Below are positions 50,229 through 58,843 of a stretch of DNA of 64,000 nt, piece after piece. Both the position numbers and the translations under genes were made by a program. The notes under the pieces are model-generated. The model was given only the letters and a program-made list of their open reading frames with translations, ran no database searches and was not told the origin of the DNA. Source of the DNA: Halogranum rubrum (lineage in GTDB: Archaea; Halobacteriota; Halobacteria; Halobacteriales; Haloferacaceae); NCBI RefSeq assembly GCF_900114455.1, contig NZ_FOTC01000001.1, positions 310,001-374,000 on the forward strand, read 5' to 3'. Position 1 is the first letter of the stretch. Each line of letters starts with the position of its first letter.

Positions 50229-51593
50229 CTATGCGACCTCGCGGTCGGTCCGGTCTGCGACTTGCTTGGCGGCCTTGTCGACCGCCTCTTTGGGCGTGTT
50301 CTTCCCGTTCATCATGTCGCGGAAGTGCTTGTTGACCGCCTTCGTGACCTCCGGCGTATCCGTGGTGAAGCGATATGGTTTGATCTTCGGGGCGATTTCG
50401 GCGAACATCCGCCCGGCTTTCTGCCCGCCGAGGAACTCGTTTTTCTTGTCGAATGCGTCGCTCTCGTAGGCGGACTTCAGTGCCGGGAAGATACCGTACT
50501 CGTTGTACATCTTCACCTGCATCTCCTTCTGTGCGAGGGTGAACTTCATGTAGTCCCACGCACGGCGAGCGACGGGATCCGACGTCTGCGCTGCGATGGT
50601 GAGATTCGAGCCACCCCAGTTGGTTGCACGCGACCCCCCGGACTCGATGGCTGGCGGTTTGATGACGCCCCACTTTCCAGCCGTATCACTAAGTTCTGCT
50701 TTGAGCGTTCCCTCCATCCACGCACCCGCCGTTAAACTCGCCGTGGTACCGTCGCCGAAGGCACTGAACCAGTTGCTCGACCACGAGGCGAGATCGTTGG
50801 CCACACCCGAGTCACGAATCTTCTTCAGGATGCGGGCGACCTGCAGACTTTTGTCGGAGTTGATGTTGACCGCGCCGTTCTCGGTGAACGGCTGGCCACC
50901 GATCTGCCGGTACATCATCCGCCAGAGGCCGTCGTAATCGTTCGGCGGGAGGTTCAGCAGGTACTGACCGTCAGGGAGCTTCTCCCCCTCCTCGATGAAC
51001 TGGTCCCACGTCTCGATGCTCGAGGCGTCGATGTCGTGGTTCTCGTAGACGTCACGGCGGTAGAACGTCCCGACGGGGCCGATGTCCCACGGCAACGCGT
51101 ACACCTTCCCGTCTTTGGTCAGCGGCTCCCACTTCCCCGAGACGAACTGATCTTTGATCTGTGCCTCGTCGAGCCACCCCGAGATATCTCGGAGTCCGTC
51201 GGTAGCGACCCACGCGGCGGCGTCAACTGACTCCATCATCGCCGCTCCGGGCGCACCGGACCCCGACAAGAGCGTCGATTTGAACTTGTCTTTCATATCA
51301 GAGCGGCCGATCTGCGTGATCGACACCTCGCCGCCGTTCTGCTCCATGTAAGGGTCATTCGTCAGGTCCATCGACTTCGCCGCGACGTCCCACCCCCACA
51401 CCTCGATGCTGTCCGCCATGTTCGCGCCGTCGCCGGCAGTCGAACTTCCGTTCCCGGATCCGCCGTCGCCCTGCGTCGTCTCTCCCGCGCTCGGGTCTCC
51501 TGTTCCCGCACAACCGGCCAGTCCGGTCGCACCTGCGAGTCCAGCGTATTTCAGTATCTGTCGCCGTCGGAGTGATGTGGCATCCATACTCAT
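50229..51593 (-). CDS. Sugar ABC transporter substrate-binding lipoprotein
   Basis: 454 residues. RRRQILKYAGLAGATGLAGC is a Tat signal with lipobox, then a Gly/Ser/Thr linker of about 30 residues. The mature region is a type II solute-binding fold, with VYALPWDIGPVGTFYRRDVYENHDID and WMEGTLKAEL typical of extracellular sugar-binding proteins. A second ATG two codons later is equally possible. Longer forms are rejected because they begin with non-signal sequence. First gene of the transport unit, with its own TATA box. Confidence 0.9.
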   Translation of the reverse strand: MSMDATSLRRRQILKYAGLAGATGLAGCAGTGDPSAGETTQGDGGSGNGSSTAGDGANMADSIEVWGWDVAAKSMDLTNDPYMEQNGGEVSITQIGRSDMKDKFKSTLLSGSGAPGAAMMESVDAAAWVATDGLRDISGWLDEAQIKDQFVSGKWEPLTKDGKVYALPWDIGPVGTFYRRDVYENHDIDASSIETWDQFIEEGEKLPDGQYLLNLPPNDYDGLWRMMYRQIGGQPFTENGAVNINSDKSLQVARILKKIRDSGVANDLASWSSNWFSAFGDGTTASLTAGAWMEGTLKAELSDTAGKWGVIKPPAIESGGSRATNWGGSNLTIAAQTSDPVARRAWDYMKFTLAQKEMQVKMYNEYGIFPALKSAYESDAFDKKNEFLGGQKAGRMFAEIAPKIKPYRFTTDTPEVTKAVNKHFRDMMNGKNTPKEAVDKAAKQVADRTDREVA

Positions 51594-51628
51594 AGCTCGT
51601 GATCTACACTGTACATTCGACAAACGAT

Positions 51629-51637
51629 ACTTATAGA
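51629..51637 (-). promoter_or_regulatory. TATA box of the sugar-binding protein gene
   Basis: On the minus strand TCTATAAGT lies about 40 bases before the ATG, giving a short leader. Shows that the transporter operon can be transcribed apart from the beta-galactosidase gene upstream. Confidence 0.5.
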
Positions 51638-51700
51638 TAACGATTAAACGAGATGATGCAGAACGATACTGCGAGCGAGTGTAGTAAGAAATACCGGAGG

Positions 51701-53722
51701 TTACTCGACGGCTACGTCGTCGACTCGACACTCGACGACGGCGACGCCGAAGGGGTCGACGTCGACCGTGTCGTTCCGTTCTGTCTTCGATTCACCGACG
51801 TGACATGGAGTCCCCTGCGGGACGTCGAGCGTGACCGCGTCGCTCGTGAAGTTCGTCACCCAGACGTGGCCGTCGCGTTCGGCCACGCGGAGGCCGTCGG
51901 GAAGCACGTCGGTCGAGGTCACGCCTGCTGTCTGCAGTGCGTCGCCGACGATGGTGTTCGCGAGCTCCGCCTCGGGCCAGACGCCGACGTAGGTGACGGT
52001 CCCGCGCCGAGCCTCATTACGTATGATTGCGGGCTTCGCTTCGGTCACACCCGCCGTCGTGTGTTCGGCGACAACGTCGGCCTCATCGGGGTTGAGCCAC
52101 TCGCTCCACGTTCGATAGTCATACGCATCACCGTCGTACATCAGCGAGAGGTCGACCGAAGCGGGGAAGCTCTCGTGTTGGTCCACCGTCGCACCGACGA
52201 GGTTCGAGAGGGCTCCGGGCTGTCGAGCATCGGGAAGCCGGTTGTACGAGTCTTTGTAGCCGGTGCGGGCACCGAGAAGCAGGTGTCCACCGTCGGAGAC
52301 GTAGTCGCTCAGGTGGTCGGCTCGCTCCTCGCTCATGAGATGGAGCGTCGGGGCGACGACGAGCGCATAGTCTTCGAGGGACGTCTCGGGGTGGACGATG
52401 TCGACTTGGACCCCACGCGCACGGAGTGCTCGGTAGTACGTCCGGAGGTGTTCCCAGTAGTCGAAGTCGGGCGCGTGCGGTTGGCTGCTGATCGCCCACC
52501 AGTCGTGGTAGTCGTGGAGGAGCGCGACAGGTGCATCGACGTGGGCGACGTCGAGGCCGTCGAGTTCTGCCGCCGCCTGGGACGCGTCGTGATAGCCGCG
52601 GTCGGCCGAGCCATCGTGCTTCCGCAGTCCCGCGTGGTACTGTTCCTGTCCGCCGCGGCAGCGTCGCCACCGGAAGTACAGCACGGCGTCAGCGCCGTGA
52701 GCCGTCGCGTGGTGTGCCCATAGCCGCATCGCACCGTCCCCTGGTTGTGGACACGTCGGCGGCCAGTTGACGTCACCCGGTTGTTGCTCCATCACCCAAA
52801 ACGGAGCGTCGTTCGTCCCGCGGTAGAGGTCGTGATTCATGCTTACCTGGTCGGGGTCACCCGCCCGCAGTTCGTCGAGCGTCGGGTCGTCTTCACGGCG
52901 GTCCTGGACGAACCCGGTCGGATAGGAATCCCACGTCACAAGATCGAGATCGTCGGCGACAGCGTGAGCGTCGAGCGTCTCGAAGTCCCCCATGAAGTTG
53001 TGCGCGACGAACCATTCGTCGTTGACCTCCCGAAGCAAGTTGGCGTGCAGACGATTGTAGTCGACGACGCTGTCGTTCGCAAACCGATAGTAATCCAGCA
53101 GCAACGAAGGGTGGTGGTCGGCGGGCGTCGGCTGCGGCGGATCGACAGCTTCGAAACTCGGGTACCGCTGGCTCCAGAACGTCGTCCCCCAGCGTTCGTT
53201 CAGCGTTTCGATAGTGTCGTACTTCTCTGCGAGCCAGTCGCTGAACGCGGCACTACAGTCTTCGCAGTAACACCGGACCGTCCGGTGACAACCGAACTCG
53301 TTGTCGGTTTGCCAGCCGACGACGTGCGGGTTGTCGCCGTAGCGCTCGGCCAGTCGCGAGACGATTCGGTCGGTCTCCTCTCGATACGCCGGCGAGTTGA
53401 AACAGTAGAAGCGTCGGCTCCCGAAGTGACGAGGCGTCCCGTCGATATCGGCTTGGAGAATCTCGGGACGCTCGTCGACCAGCCACTTCGGCGGCGTCGC
53501 GGTTGGCGTACAGAGTACAACTTTCAGGCCCTGTGCGCCGAGTACCTCGATGGCCTCGTCGAGCCAGTCGAACTCGAAGTGACCGCGTTCGGGTTCGAGG
53601 ACTGCCCATGAGAACTCCGCGAGGCGAACGTATTCGATGCCTGCCTCGGCCATGTTCGTTGCGTCGGATTCCCACTGTTCGCGCGGCCAATGCTCCGGGA
53701 AGTAGCAGACTCCGATTGTCAT
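51701..53722 (-). CDS. bgaH: GH42 beta-galactosidase
   Basis: 673 residues, close to the ~665 of Haloferax BgaH and similar to it throughout as I recall that sequence. Acid/base Glu142 in GWQTDNEFGCH, nucleophile Glu312 in FWVMEQQPG, and the zinc cluster Cys107, Cys151, Cys153 and Cys156. GH42 enzymes release galactose from beta-galactosides; no signal peptide, so it acts on imported sugar in the cytoplasm. Divergent from the alpha-galactosidase gene across about 100 bases. Confidence 0.96.
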   Translation of the reverse strand: MTIGVCYFPEHWPREQWESDATNMAEAGIEYVRLAEFSWAVLEPERGHFEFDWLDEAIEVLGAQGLKVVLCTPTATPPKWLVDERPEILQADIDGTPRHFGSRRFYCFNSPAYREETDRIVSRLAERYGDNPHVVGWQTDNEFGCHRTVRCYCEDCSAAFSDWLAEKYDTIETLNERWGTTFWSQRYPSFEAVDPPQPTPADHHPSLLLDYYRFANDSVVDYNRLHANLLREVNDEWFVAHNFMGDFETLDAHAVADDLDLVTWDSYPTGFVQDRREDDPTLDELRAGDPDQVSMNHDLYRGTNDAPFWVMEQQPGDVNWPPTCPQPGDGAMRLWAHHATAHGADAVLYFRWRRCRGGQEQYHAGLRKHDGSADRGYHDASQAAAELDGLDVAHVDAPVALLHDYHDWWAISSQPHAPDFDYWEHLRTYYRALRARGVQVDIVHPETSLEDYALVVAPTLHLMSEERADHLSDYVSDGGHLLLGARTGYKDSYNRLPDARQPGALSNLVGATVDQHESFPASVDLSLMYDGDAYDYRTWSEWLNPDEADVVAEHTTAGVTEAKPAIIRNEARRGTVTYVGVWPEAELANTIVGDALQTAGVTSTDVLPDGLRVAERDGHVWVTNFTSDAVTLDVPQGTPCHVGESKTERNDTVDVDPFGVAVVECRVDDVAVE

Positions 53723-53820
53723 TGTGTACCACCGTGGTTTCGGTATCAGGATAAAAGTCCTTCTCCATCGTTCCTGAAGTAACCGGCACCGTTATTACAT
53801 ACGGCATGGTGTTCGGAGCC

Positions 53821-55128
53821 ATGCCAACGGTTGCCTTCATCGGAGCTGGAAGTATGGTCTTCGCGAGCAAACTCGTCGGCGACATTCTCTCGTTTCCGGC
53901 ACTCGACGACAGCGAAATCCGGCTGATGGACATCGACGAATCTCGACTCGAACAGACGACACGCATCGCCGAGGCGATGGTCGAAAACGAGGGAGTCGAC
54001 GCCACCATCGTCTCTACTCTCGACCGGCGCGAAGCGCTCGAAGGGGCGGATTACGTCCTCAACATGATCAACGTCGGTGGGACCGAACCGTTCGAAAACG
54101 AGATCCGAATCCCCGAACAGTACGGTGTCGAACAAGCGATTGGTGACACCATCGGACCGGGCGGCATCTTCCGTGGGCTACGGACGATTCCGACGATGCT
54201 GGACCTCGCCGCCGACATGGAAGAGTTGTGTCCGGACGCGCTTTTGATGAACTACACGAATCCGATGTCCATCATCTGTCAGGCGCTCTTTGAGGCGACC
54301 GACATCGAAACCGTCGGACTCTGTCACTCCGTGCCCCACACCGCCGAAGCCATCGCCGATTATCTCGATATCCCGCAGTCTGAACTGGACTACTGGGTCG
54401 CCGGTATCAACCACCTCGCCTGGTTTCTCGAACTGAAACGCGACGGCGAGTCTCTTTATCCAGCACTCCGCGACGCCGCCACCGACGAGAGTATCTACCG
54501 GAAGGACACGGTCCGATTCGAGTTATTCGAGCACTTCGGCGCGTTCGTGACCGAGTCGAGCCATCACGCAAGCGAGTACGTCCCCTACTTCCGAACCGAC
54601 TCCGAGGTCATCGAGACGATGGAGGGTGAGGGATACGCCGAGCGGATGGCGACTGCGACCTATCTCGAGGGATGGAAGGCGCGTTCGGCCGAGCGCGACG
54701 ACCCGAAACGCGACGTCGACCTCGAGACGGTCGGTGCGGAACGCTCTGAAGAGTACGCATCCCGTCTCATCCACGCCATCGAGACCGACACACCTCGGCG
54801 GTTGAACCTGAACGTGAGCAACGAGACGAGTGCCATCGAAAACCTCCCCGAAGACAGTTGCGTCGAAGTCCCGTGTCTCGTTGATGGCTCCGGCGTCCAC
54901 CCCTGTTCGGTGGGGGAGCTACCGACCGAACTCGCGTCGCTCGACCAACAGCACGTCTCCGTCCACAAGTTAGTAGTCGAAGCGGTGCTCGAAGCAGATC
55001 GTGACGCCCTTCATCGAGCGGTGAAGCTCGACCCGCTGACGGCCGCTGCCTGTACGCTGGACGAAATCCACGAGATGACCGAAGCACTGCTCGAAGCGAA
55101 CGAGGCACATCTCCCAGCACTATCCTGA
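53821..55128 (+). CDS. GH4 alpha-galactosidase (NAD/Mn-dependent)
   Basis: 435 residues from the ATG giving MPTVAFIGAGSMVFASKLVGD; an ATG 15 bases earlier is less likely. NAD-binding GAGSMVF, then MLNMINVGG-like YVLNMINVGGTEPFE, IGPGGIFRGLRTIP, the metal-binding ETVGLCHSVPHT and VAGINHLAWFLEL. These are hallmarks of family 4, which cleaves by redox-assisted elimination. The GLCHSV motif is the form seen in MelA-type alpha-galactosidases. Cytoplasmic. Would release galactose from melibiose- or raffinose-type sugars. Confidence 0.92.
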   Translation: MPTVAFIGAGSMVFASKLVGDILSFPALDDSEIRLMDIDESRLEQTTRIAEAMVENEGVDATIVSTLDRREALEGADYVLNMINVGGTEPFENEIRIPEQYGVEQAIGDTIGPGGIFRGLRTIPTMLDLAADMEELCPDALLMNYTNPMSIICQALFEATDIETVGLCHSVPHTAEAIADYLDIPQSELDYWVAGINHLAWFLELKRDGESLYPALRDAATDESIYRKDTVRFELFEHFGAFVTESSHHASEYVPYFRTDSEVIETMEGEGYAERMATATYLEGWKARSAERDDPKRDVDLETVGAERSEEYASRLIHAIETDTPRRLNLNVSNETSAIENLPEDSCVEVPCLVDGSGVHPCSVGELPTELASLDQQHVSVHKLVVEAVLEADRDALHRAVKLDPLTAAACTLDEIHEMTEALLEANEAHLPALS

Positions 55129-55512
55129 GACCAGTATCCGAAATCGTTTTCTATCGGTGAACGAAAGCTTCTCTGTCGTCTTAACCTCCGTTTCTACCGA
55201 CTTTAGTGAATACCCTCTATCCCCGTGTGTTAGTGAGACCGATACCCTCCCACCGATTGTGGAAACTACTCTCTGCGGAACCGGACACTAAGGACGGCAA
55301 CCCCGACGACTTGCAACCTTTGTCCTGAAGGGGGCGGCTGACAGACGGTATCCGAACCGCCACAGAGCAGGATTGCCCGAAGAACCACCGTTCGCTACTC
55401 GTAACCGACCGACGAGTGGACTGAATTCCTCTCGTACCCGGGTCGTATTTCAAAGCAAAAGCTGTGAAACACTGATGTGGTTCCTGAGCCGATGTTACAC
55501 CACCAAAACGTC
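55129..55512. other. Intergenic region without a gene
   Basis: Nearly 400 bases between the GH4 stop and the promoter of the IclR gene. No coding frame with haloarchaeal bias and no repeat of note; it probably carries the GH4 transcript end. Confidence 0.45.
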
Positions 55513-55544
55513 TTTATTTGACAACGGTAACATGCACGCATGTT
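55513..55544 (+). promoter_or_regulatory. Promoter and palindromic operator of the galactoside-locus IclR gene
   Basis: TTTATTTG (55513-55520) is a TATA box. A perfect palindrome AACATGC-AC-GCATGTT occupies 55529-55544, at the expected transcription start. IclR proteins bind such inverted repeats, so autoregulation is likely. Confidence 0.5.
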
Positions 55545-55595
55545 TGCTACTGGCGAACGATTGTGTTCGAGGTCTCATCGGGGTGTCGGCGTCCG

Positions 55596-56345
55596 ATGAG
55601 TGACGAGTATCCGATCAAGGCTGTTCACACCTGTTTTCGCATCCTCACGGAGATTCACAACCGAGAGGGCGCAGGGGTCTCAGAGTTGGCTCGGTCGCTC
55701 GACCTCTCGAAGGCGGGAGTCCACAAGCACCTACAGACGCTCTCGCAGTTGGGATATCTCTCGCGTGACGGCGACGAGTATTGTATCGCGCTCGGTTTTC
55801 TTGGATTAGGGTTGACTGCACGCTCGCGCTTCCGCGTCTATCAAGTCAGCACCTCGCTGCTCCGAGACCTCGCCGAGACATCGGGATACGTTGCCTCGCT
55901 GAGCAGTCACCAAAACGGGAACGGTATCTGTGTCGCTCAGACGTGTGCAAACGACTCACTCACCTACCCGACCCGGGAGGGAGACCGAATCTCGCTTCAC
56001 GCCACTGCGGCAGGTAAAGCGATGTTAGCGTATCGACCGGTCGAGGAAATTGAGCGCTATCTCACGGACGGTCTTGATCCAATTACTCCGAAGACCATCA
56101 CAAACAGCGACGAGTTTCGTCGCGAACTTCAGTCTGCACGGGACCGGCGAGTTGTCTTCGACCGGGAGGAATCACGCGAGGGATGGCAAAGCGTCGCATC
56201 ACCGATCACCGACTTGGACCAAGTTGCTATCGCTGCCGTGAGCGTCTCGGGTCCTGTCGATAAGTTGACTGGCAAACGGTTAGAGGAGGATATCACTGGT
56301 CTCGTCGTCAGCACAGCAAAATCTATCGAGAACCGACTATTGTGA
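55596..56345 (+). CDS. IclR-family transcriptional regulator of the galactoside locus
   Basis: 249 residues from the ATG giving MSDEYPIKAVHTCFRIL; the earlier in-frame ATG lies in the promoter palindrome. N-terminal winged helix-turn-helix (SELARSLDLSKAGVHKHLQTLSQLGYL) and IclR effector domain (LHATAAGKAMLAY, AAVSVSGPVDKLTG). It closes the galactoside locus, so a sugar or sugar-acid effector is likely. In haloarchaea several sugar pathways are controlled by IclR proteins. Confidence 0.9.
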   Translation: MSDEYPIKAVHTCFRILTEIHNREGAGVSELARSLDLSKAGVHKHLQTLSQLGYLSRDGDEYCIALGFLGLGLTARSRFRVYQVSTSLLRDLAETSGYVASLSSHQNGNGICVAQTCANDSLTYPTREGDRISLHATAAGKAMLAYRPVEEIERYLTDGLDPITPKTITNSDEFRRELQSARDRRVVFDREESREGWQSVASPITDLDQVAIAAVSVSGPVDKLTGKRLEEDITGLVVSTAKSIENRLL

Positions 56346-56446
56346 CATCTTTCGTTCGCTACTGGTGAACACCGATGACCATTACAGGAATACGGCTGTA
56401 ACGCTCTAGAGAGACGAATCGTCGCGATTTGCGTCAGTTTCTCCAC

Positions 56447-56515
56447 TGGGTCAGTGACCCACGAGTGAACTCGTGGGCTTCCTCCTTGCATCTCTGTGAC
56501 AGATTGACCAGACAT
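56447..56515 (-). mobile_element. Relic of an IS200/IS605-type right end
   Basis: A perfect 9-base stem CCCACGAGT / ACTCGTGGG with GA loop lies at 56458-56477, next to GCTTCCTCC. Read on the minus strand, GGAGGAAGCCCACGAG followed by the stem and GTCACTGA is the usual haloarchaeal tnpB 3' end / scaffold form. No tnpB remains on its 5' side. It could now act as a terminator for the IclR gene. Confidence 0.5.
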
Positions 56516-56781
56516 AATCACAGATGAGGTTGTAATAGTGCCTATCGTCGGTAACCGAGATATTGTTGCGCTCTCGTCACAAGTACAGAAATACTGACAG
56601 TAGGTTTATTTAGTATAGAAAGTTCCCAATCTAGTCTAAAAGTAGCAGAATTTTTGTAGCGACCTCTTCGATAGTCTGTCTAAGTGTTCTAATCAAATAT
56701 GCACAGTAAAGCAAGGTGTCGTTAAGTTAGTTTAAACTTGAAACTAACGTAGTACAAGCAAAGTTTATGTCCAAAAGAATA
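56516..56781. other. AT-rich gap without a gene
   Basis: About 265 bases, strongly AT-rich, starting the low-GC segment that runs to the end of the window. No coding frame or repeat identified. Confidence 0.45.
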
Positions 56782-57378
56782 TCATAAATACAGGATCCCG
56801 CTTTTGAAATTATAATATTCGGGAGGGCCTCCAGACTCGGATACAAGTGTATTTGATTGCGGTTCCCATTCGAGAATCTCCCCTTCGGCACAAATCACGA
56901 CGTTGTACACGTGACTCCCTGCAAAATTGTGTGCTATGCCAACCATGTTGCTCGCGGGAAACTCTCCTAACCCACCAGTTAAGAACATCCACCGAAGGCC
57001 AGTCGCATATTCGTCACAATCAAACCGTTCTTCGTGACCAGAGACAAGCAGAGGCTGATAGGTTTGTGCAAGCTGTAAAAATGCATCTTTTCGGAGTAAG
57101 TCGTATGTCTGATCGGGATAGTGGTGGAATATCCCCCGCGTTGGCTGTTTGTAAAAACGACTCCCATAGTACTTTTTGAGACGTTTCTGTACCCACGAGA
57201 GCGATCGTCGTGTAGGCTGATGTACAGTCTCACCTTGTGCTACACTTTCGGCATCTGACTGAGCGTAGTGTTCTTCAAAGGGGGAGGTGAGGTCTGGGTC
57301 CCGTGGGAGTCTAAAGAGGGTTCCACCAATCGGCGTTATTCCTACCCATTTCAAGAACGACCTTCGGTTTGGGTCCAT
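56782..57378 (-). CDS. Exported papain/transglutaminase-like protein (MOA-C-like)
   Basis: 198 residues. NRRSFLKWVGITPIGGTLF at the N-terminus is a Tat-like signal. A candidate catalytic triad is visible: Cys121 in FDCDEYATGLRW, His156 in AGSHVYNVVICAEG and Glu172 in EWEPQSN. This Cys-His-Glu/Asp order with a HxYNV motif recalls the protease domain of lectin MOA-related proteins and other transglutaminase-like folds. The sequence is less acidic and its DNA less GC-rich than typical for this genome. Substrate and partner unknown. Confidence 0.6.
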   Translation of the reverse strand: MDPNRRSFLKWVGITPIGGTLFRLPRDPDLTSPFEEHYAQSDAESVAQGETVHQPTRRSLSWVQKRLKKYYGSRFYKQPTRGIFHHYPDQTYDLLRKDAFLQLAQTYQPLLVSGHEERFDCDEYATGLRWMFLTGGLGEFPASNMVGIAHNFAGSHVYNVVICAEGEILEWEPQSNTLVSESGGPPEYYNFKSGILYL

Positions 57379-57607
57379 CGGCTATGCCCTCAAGAGCACA
57401 CCGACGAACAGTCCGAGTCCACGAATGACTGTCTCGCGAAGGAAATTAGCATACGCTCCGGAGAAAGTACAGTCATTAGTGTCATGCAACATAGAAGAGT
57501 TCTTGGACCCGACTCGAATTAGTTAAAAGCTAGATAACGCCGTTAATATCGGTCTTAACCCGGTTTAACGCTGGATTTGGATTGCCCGCTGAAATCGTCT
57601 CTTGTGA

Positions 57608-58843
57608 TTAGTCTGCCAATTGTTTGAGTGGGGACAATCGAGCAAGCCGCCAACTCGCTGTGAGAGCACCAGCTAAACTCATACCGATACCAATCATTGC
57701 ACCACCACCCAGTATGGGGATCGACACCTGCACGAGGTTCTCGAACCCAACGACTGAGAGTGCAATGTAGTTCAACGCTTTCACCAGTGGATAGGTCAGC
57801 CCTGCTCCAAGTACTCCAGCGATCGTGCCGTAGAAAAGTGACTGTACCACTGTGATTCCGACGAGTGTTGAAGTCTTACTCCCAGCTGCCTTCAGCGCAG
57901 CTAATTCACGGCGCTGGTGATAGACGATCGAGAGGGACATATTGACCGTCAGTGCAAGCCCAGCAAGAACAGCTAACAGTACGAGACTGGTTCCACTCGC
58001 GATGACTACGGCCTGTTGTTGGAGTGTTGCTTGAAGTTGTTCTCGATTCGTGCGGATCTCATAGCCCGGATACTGTTGTTCAAGCTCTGCTTTTACGGCT
58101 GTTGGATTTGCGGTTGCGTGCAGATCGATAGTGATCAATGTCGCTCGGTCGGAGCCTGTGGTCCCTGTGATCTCTTGGAGCTCACTCAGATGCATGATAA
58201 CTGTCGGTGCACCCAAAAACTGTGAGAACGTTGAGGAGACACCGACAATGGTGAACTCGTTTTGTCGGGCACTGCTCAACGTGCCACCAACATAGAGTGT
58301 ATCGCCAACACCGACATCGAAGCGGTCTGCAACGCGAGGGTCAATTACCAGTTCATGAGTCATCGGTCCCGAATAGTTTCCCCCTGCATAGTGAACATCG
58401 CCTTGTACGAACCCTGTGCCCTGTTCAATACTGACTGCACCGCGTCCATGCTGTGGAATACCCGTTCCGACGATTGTCTCAAATTCAGAAGTATTTGTAC
58501 TCACATATACTGTTTGAAATGACAGTGGACTCGCTTGCTTGACGTCCTCACGTGCTTGGATTTCATCGGCAACGCGGTGTGAATCGACGACCGTGTTTTC
58601 GAACCCACCAACCGAGCTTGGATTCAACCGAACGGGCCCACCAGTCACCCACAGGTCGCGGCCGGATGCATCAAACTTCTCTTGGCCCGTTTGTACGACA
58701 CCCACGCCAACACTGGCTAGGAGTGTACTTGCAAGGACTGCAAGCGTAATGCCCAAGATCGCGAGGATTGTTTGGGTCCGATCGTGACGAAGTTGCGCAA
58801 ACGCAATCGCGACAATTGCGCGGAGTCGTGAGAGACCCCACAT
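57608..58843 (-). CDS. MacB/FtsX-type ABC transporter permease (second subunit)
   Basis: 411 residues from the ATG in a TGATG overlap with the preceding permease. One helix near 25-48, a large extracellular domain (about 60-275), and three helices near 285-400: the FtsX/MacB layout. LAALKAAGSKTSTLVGITVVQSL is the FtsX-core landmark after the second helix. Works with the ATPase and partner permease; such systems extract or export lipoproteins, peptides or surface factors by mechanotransmission. Confidence 0.85.
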   Translation of the reverse strand: MWGLSRLRAIVAIAFAQLRHDRTQTILAILGITLAVLASTLLASVGVGVVQTGQEKFDASGRDLWVTGGPVRLNPSSVGGFENTVVDSHRVADEIQAREDVKQASPLSFQTVYVSTNTSEFETIVGTGIPQHGRGAVSIEQGTGFVQGDVHYAGGNYSGPMTHELVIDPRVADRFDVGVGDTLYVGGTLSSARQNEFTIVGVSSTFSQFLGAPTVIMHLSELQEITGTTGSDRATLITIDLHATANPTAVKAELEQQYPGYEIRTNREQLQATLQQQAVVIASGTSLVLLAVLAGLALTVNMSLSIVYHQRRELAALKAAGSKTSTLVGITVVQSLFYGTIAGVLGAGLTYPLVKALNYIALSVVGFENLVQVSIPILGGGAMIGIGMSLAGALTASWRLARLSPLKQLAD

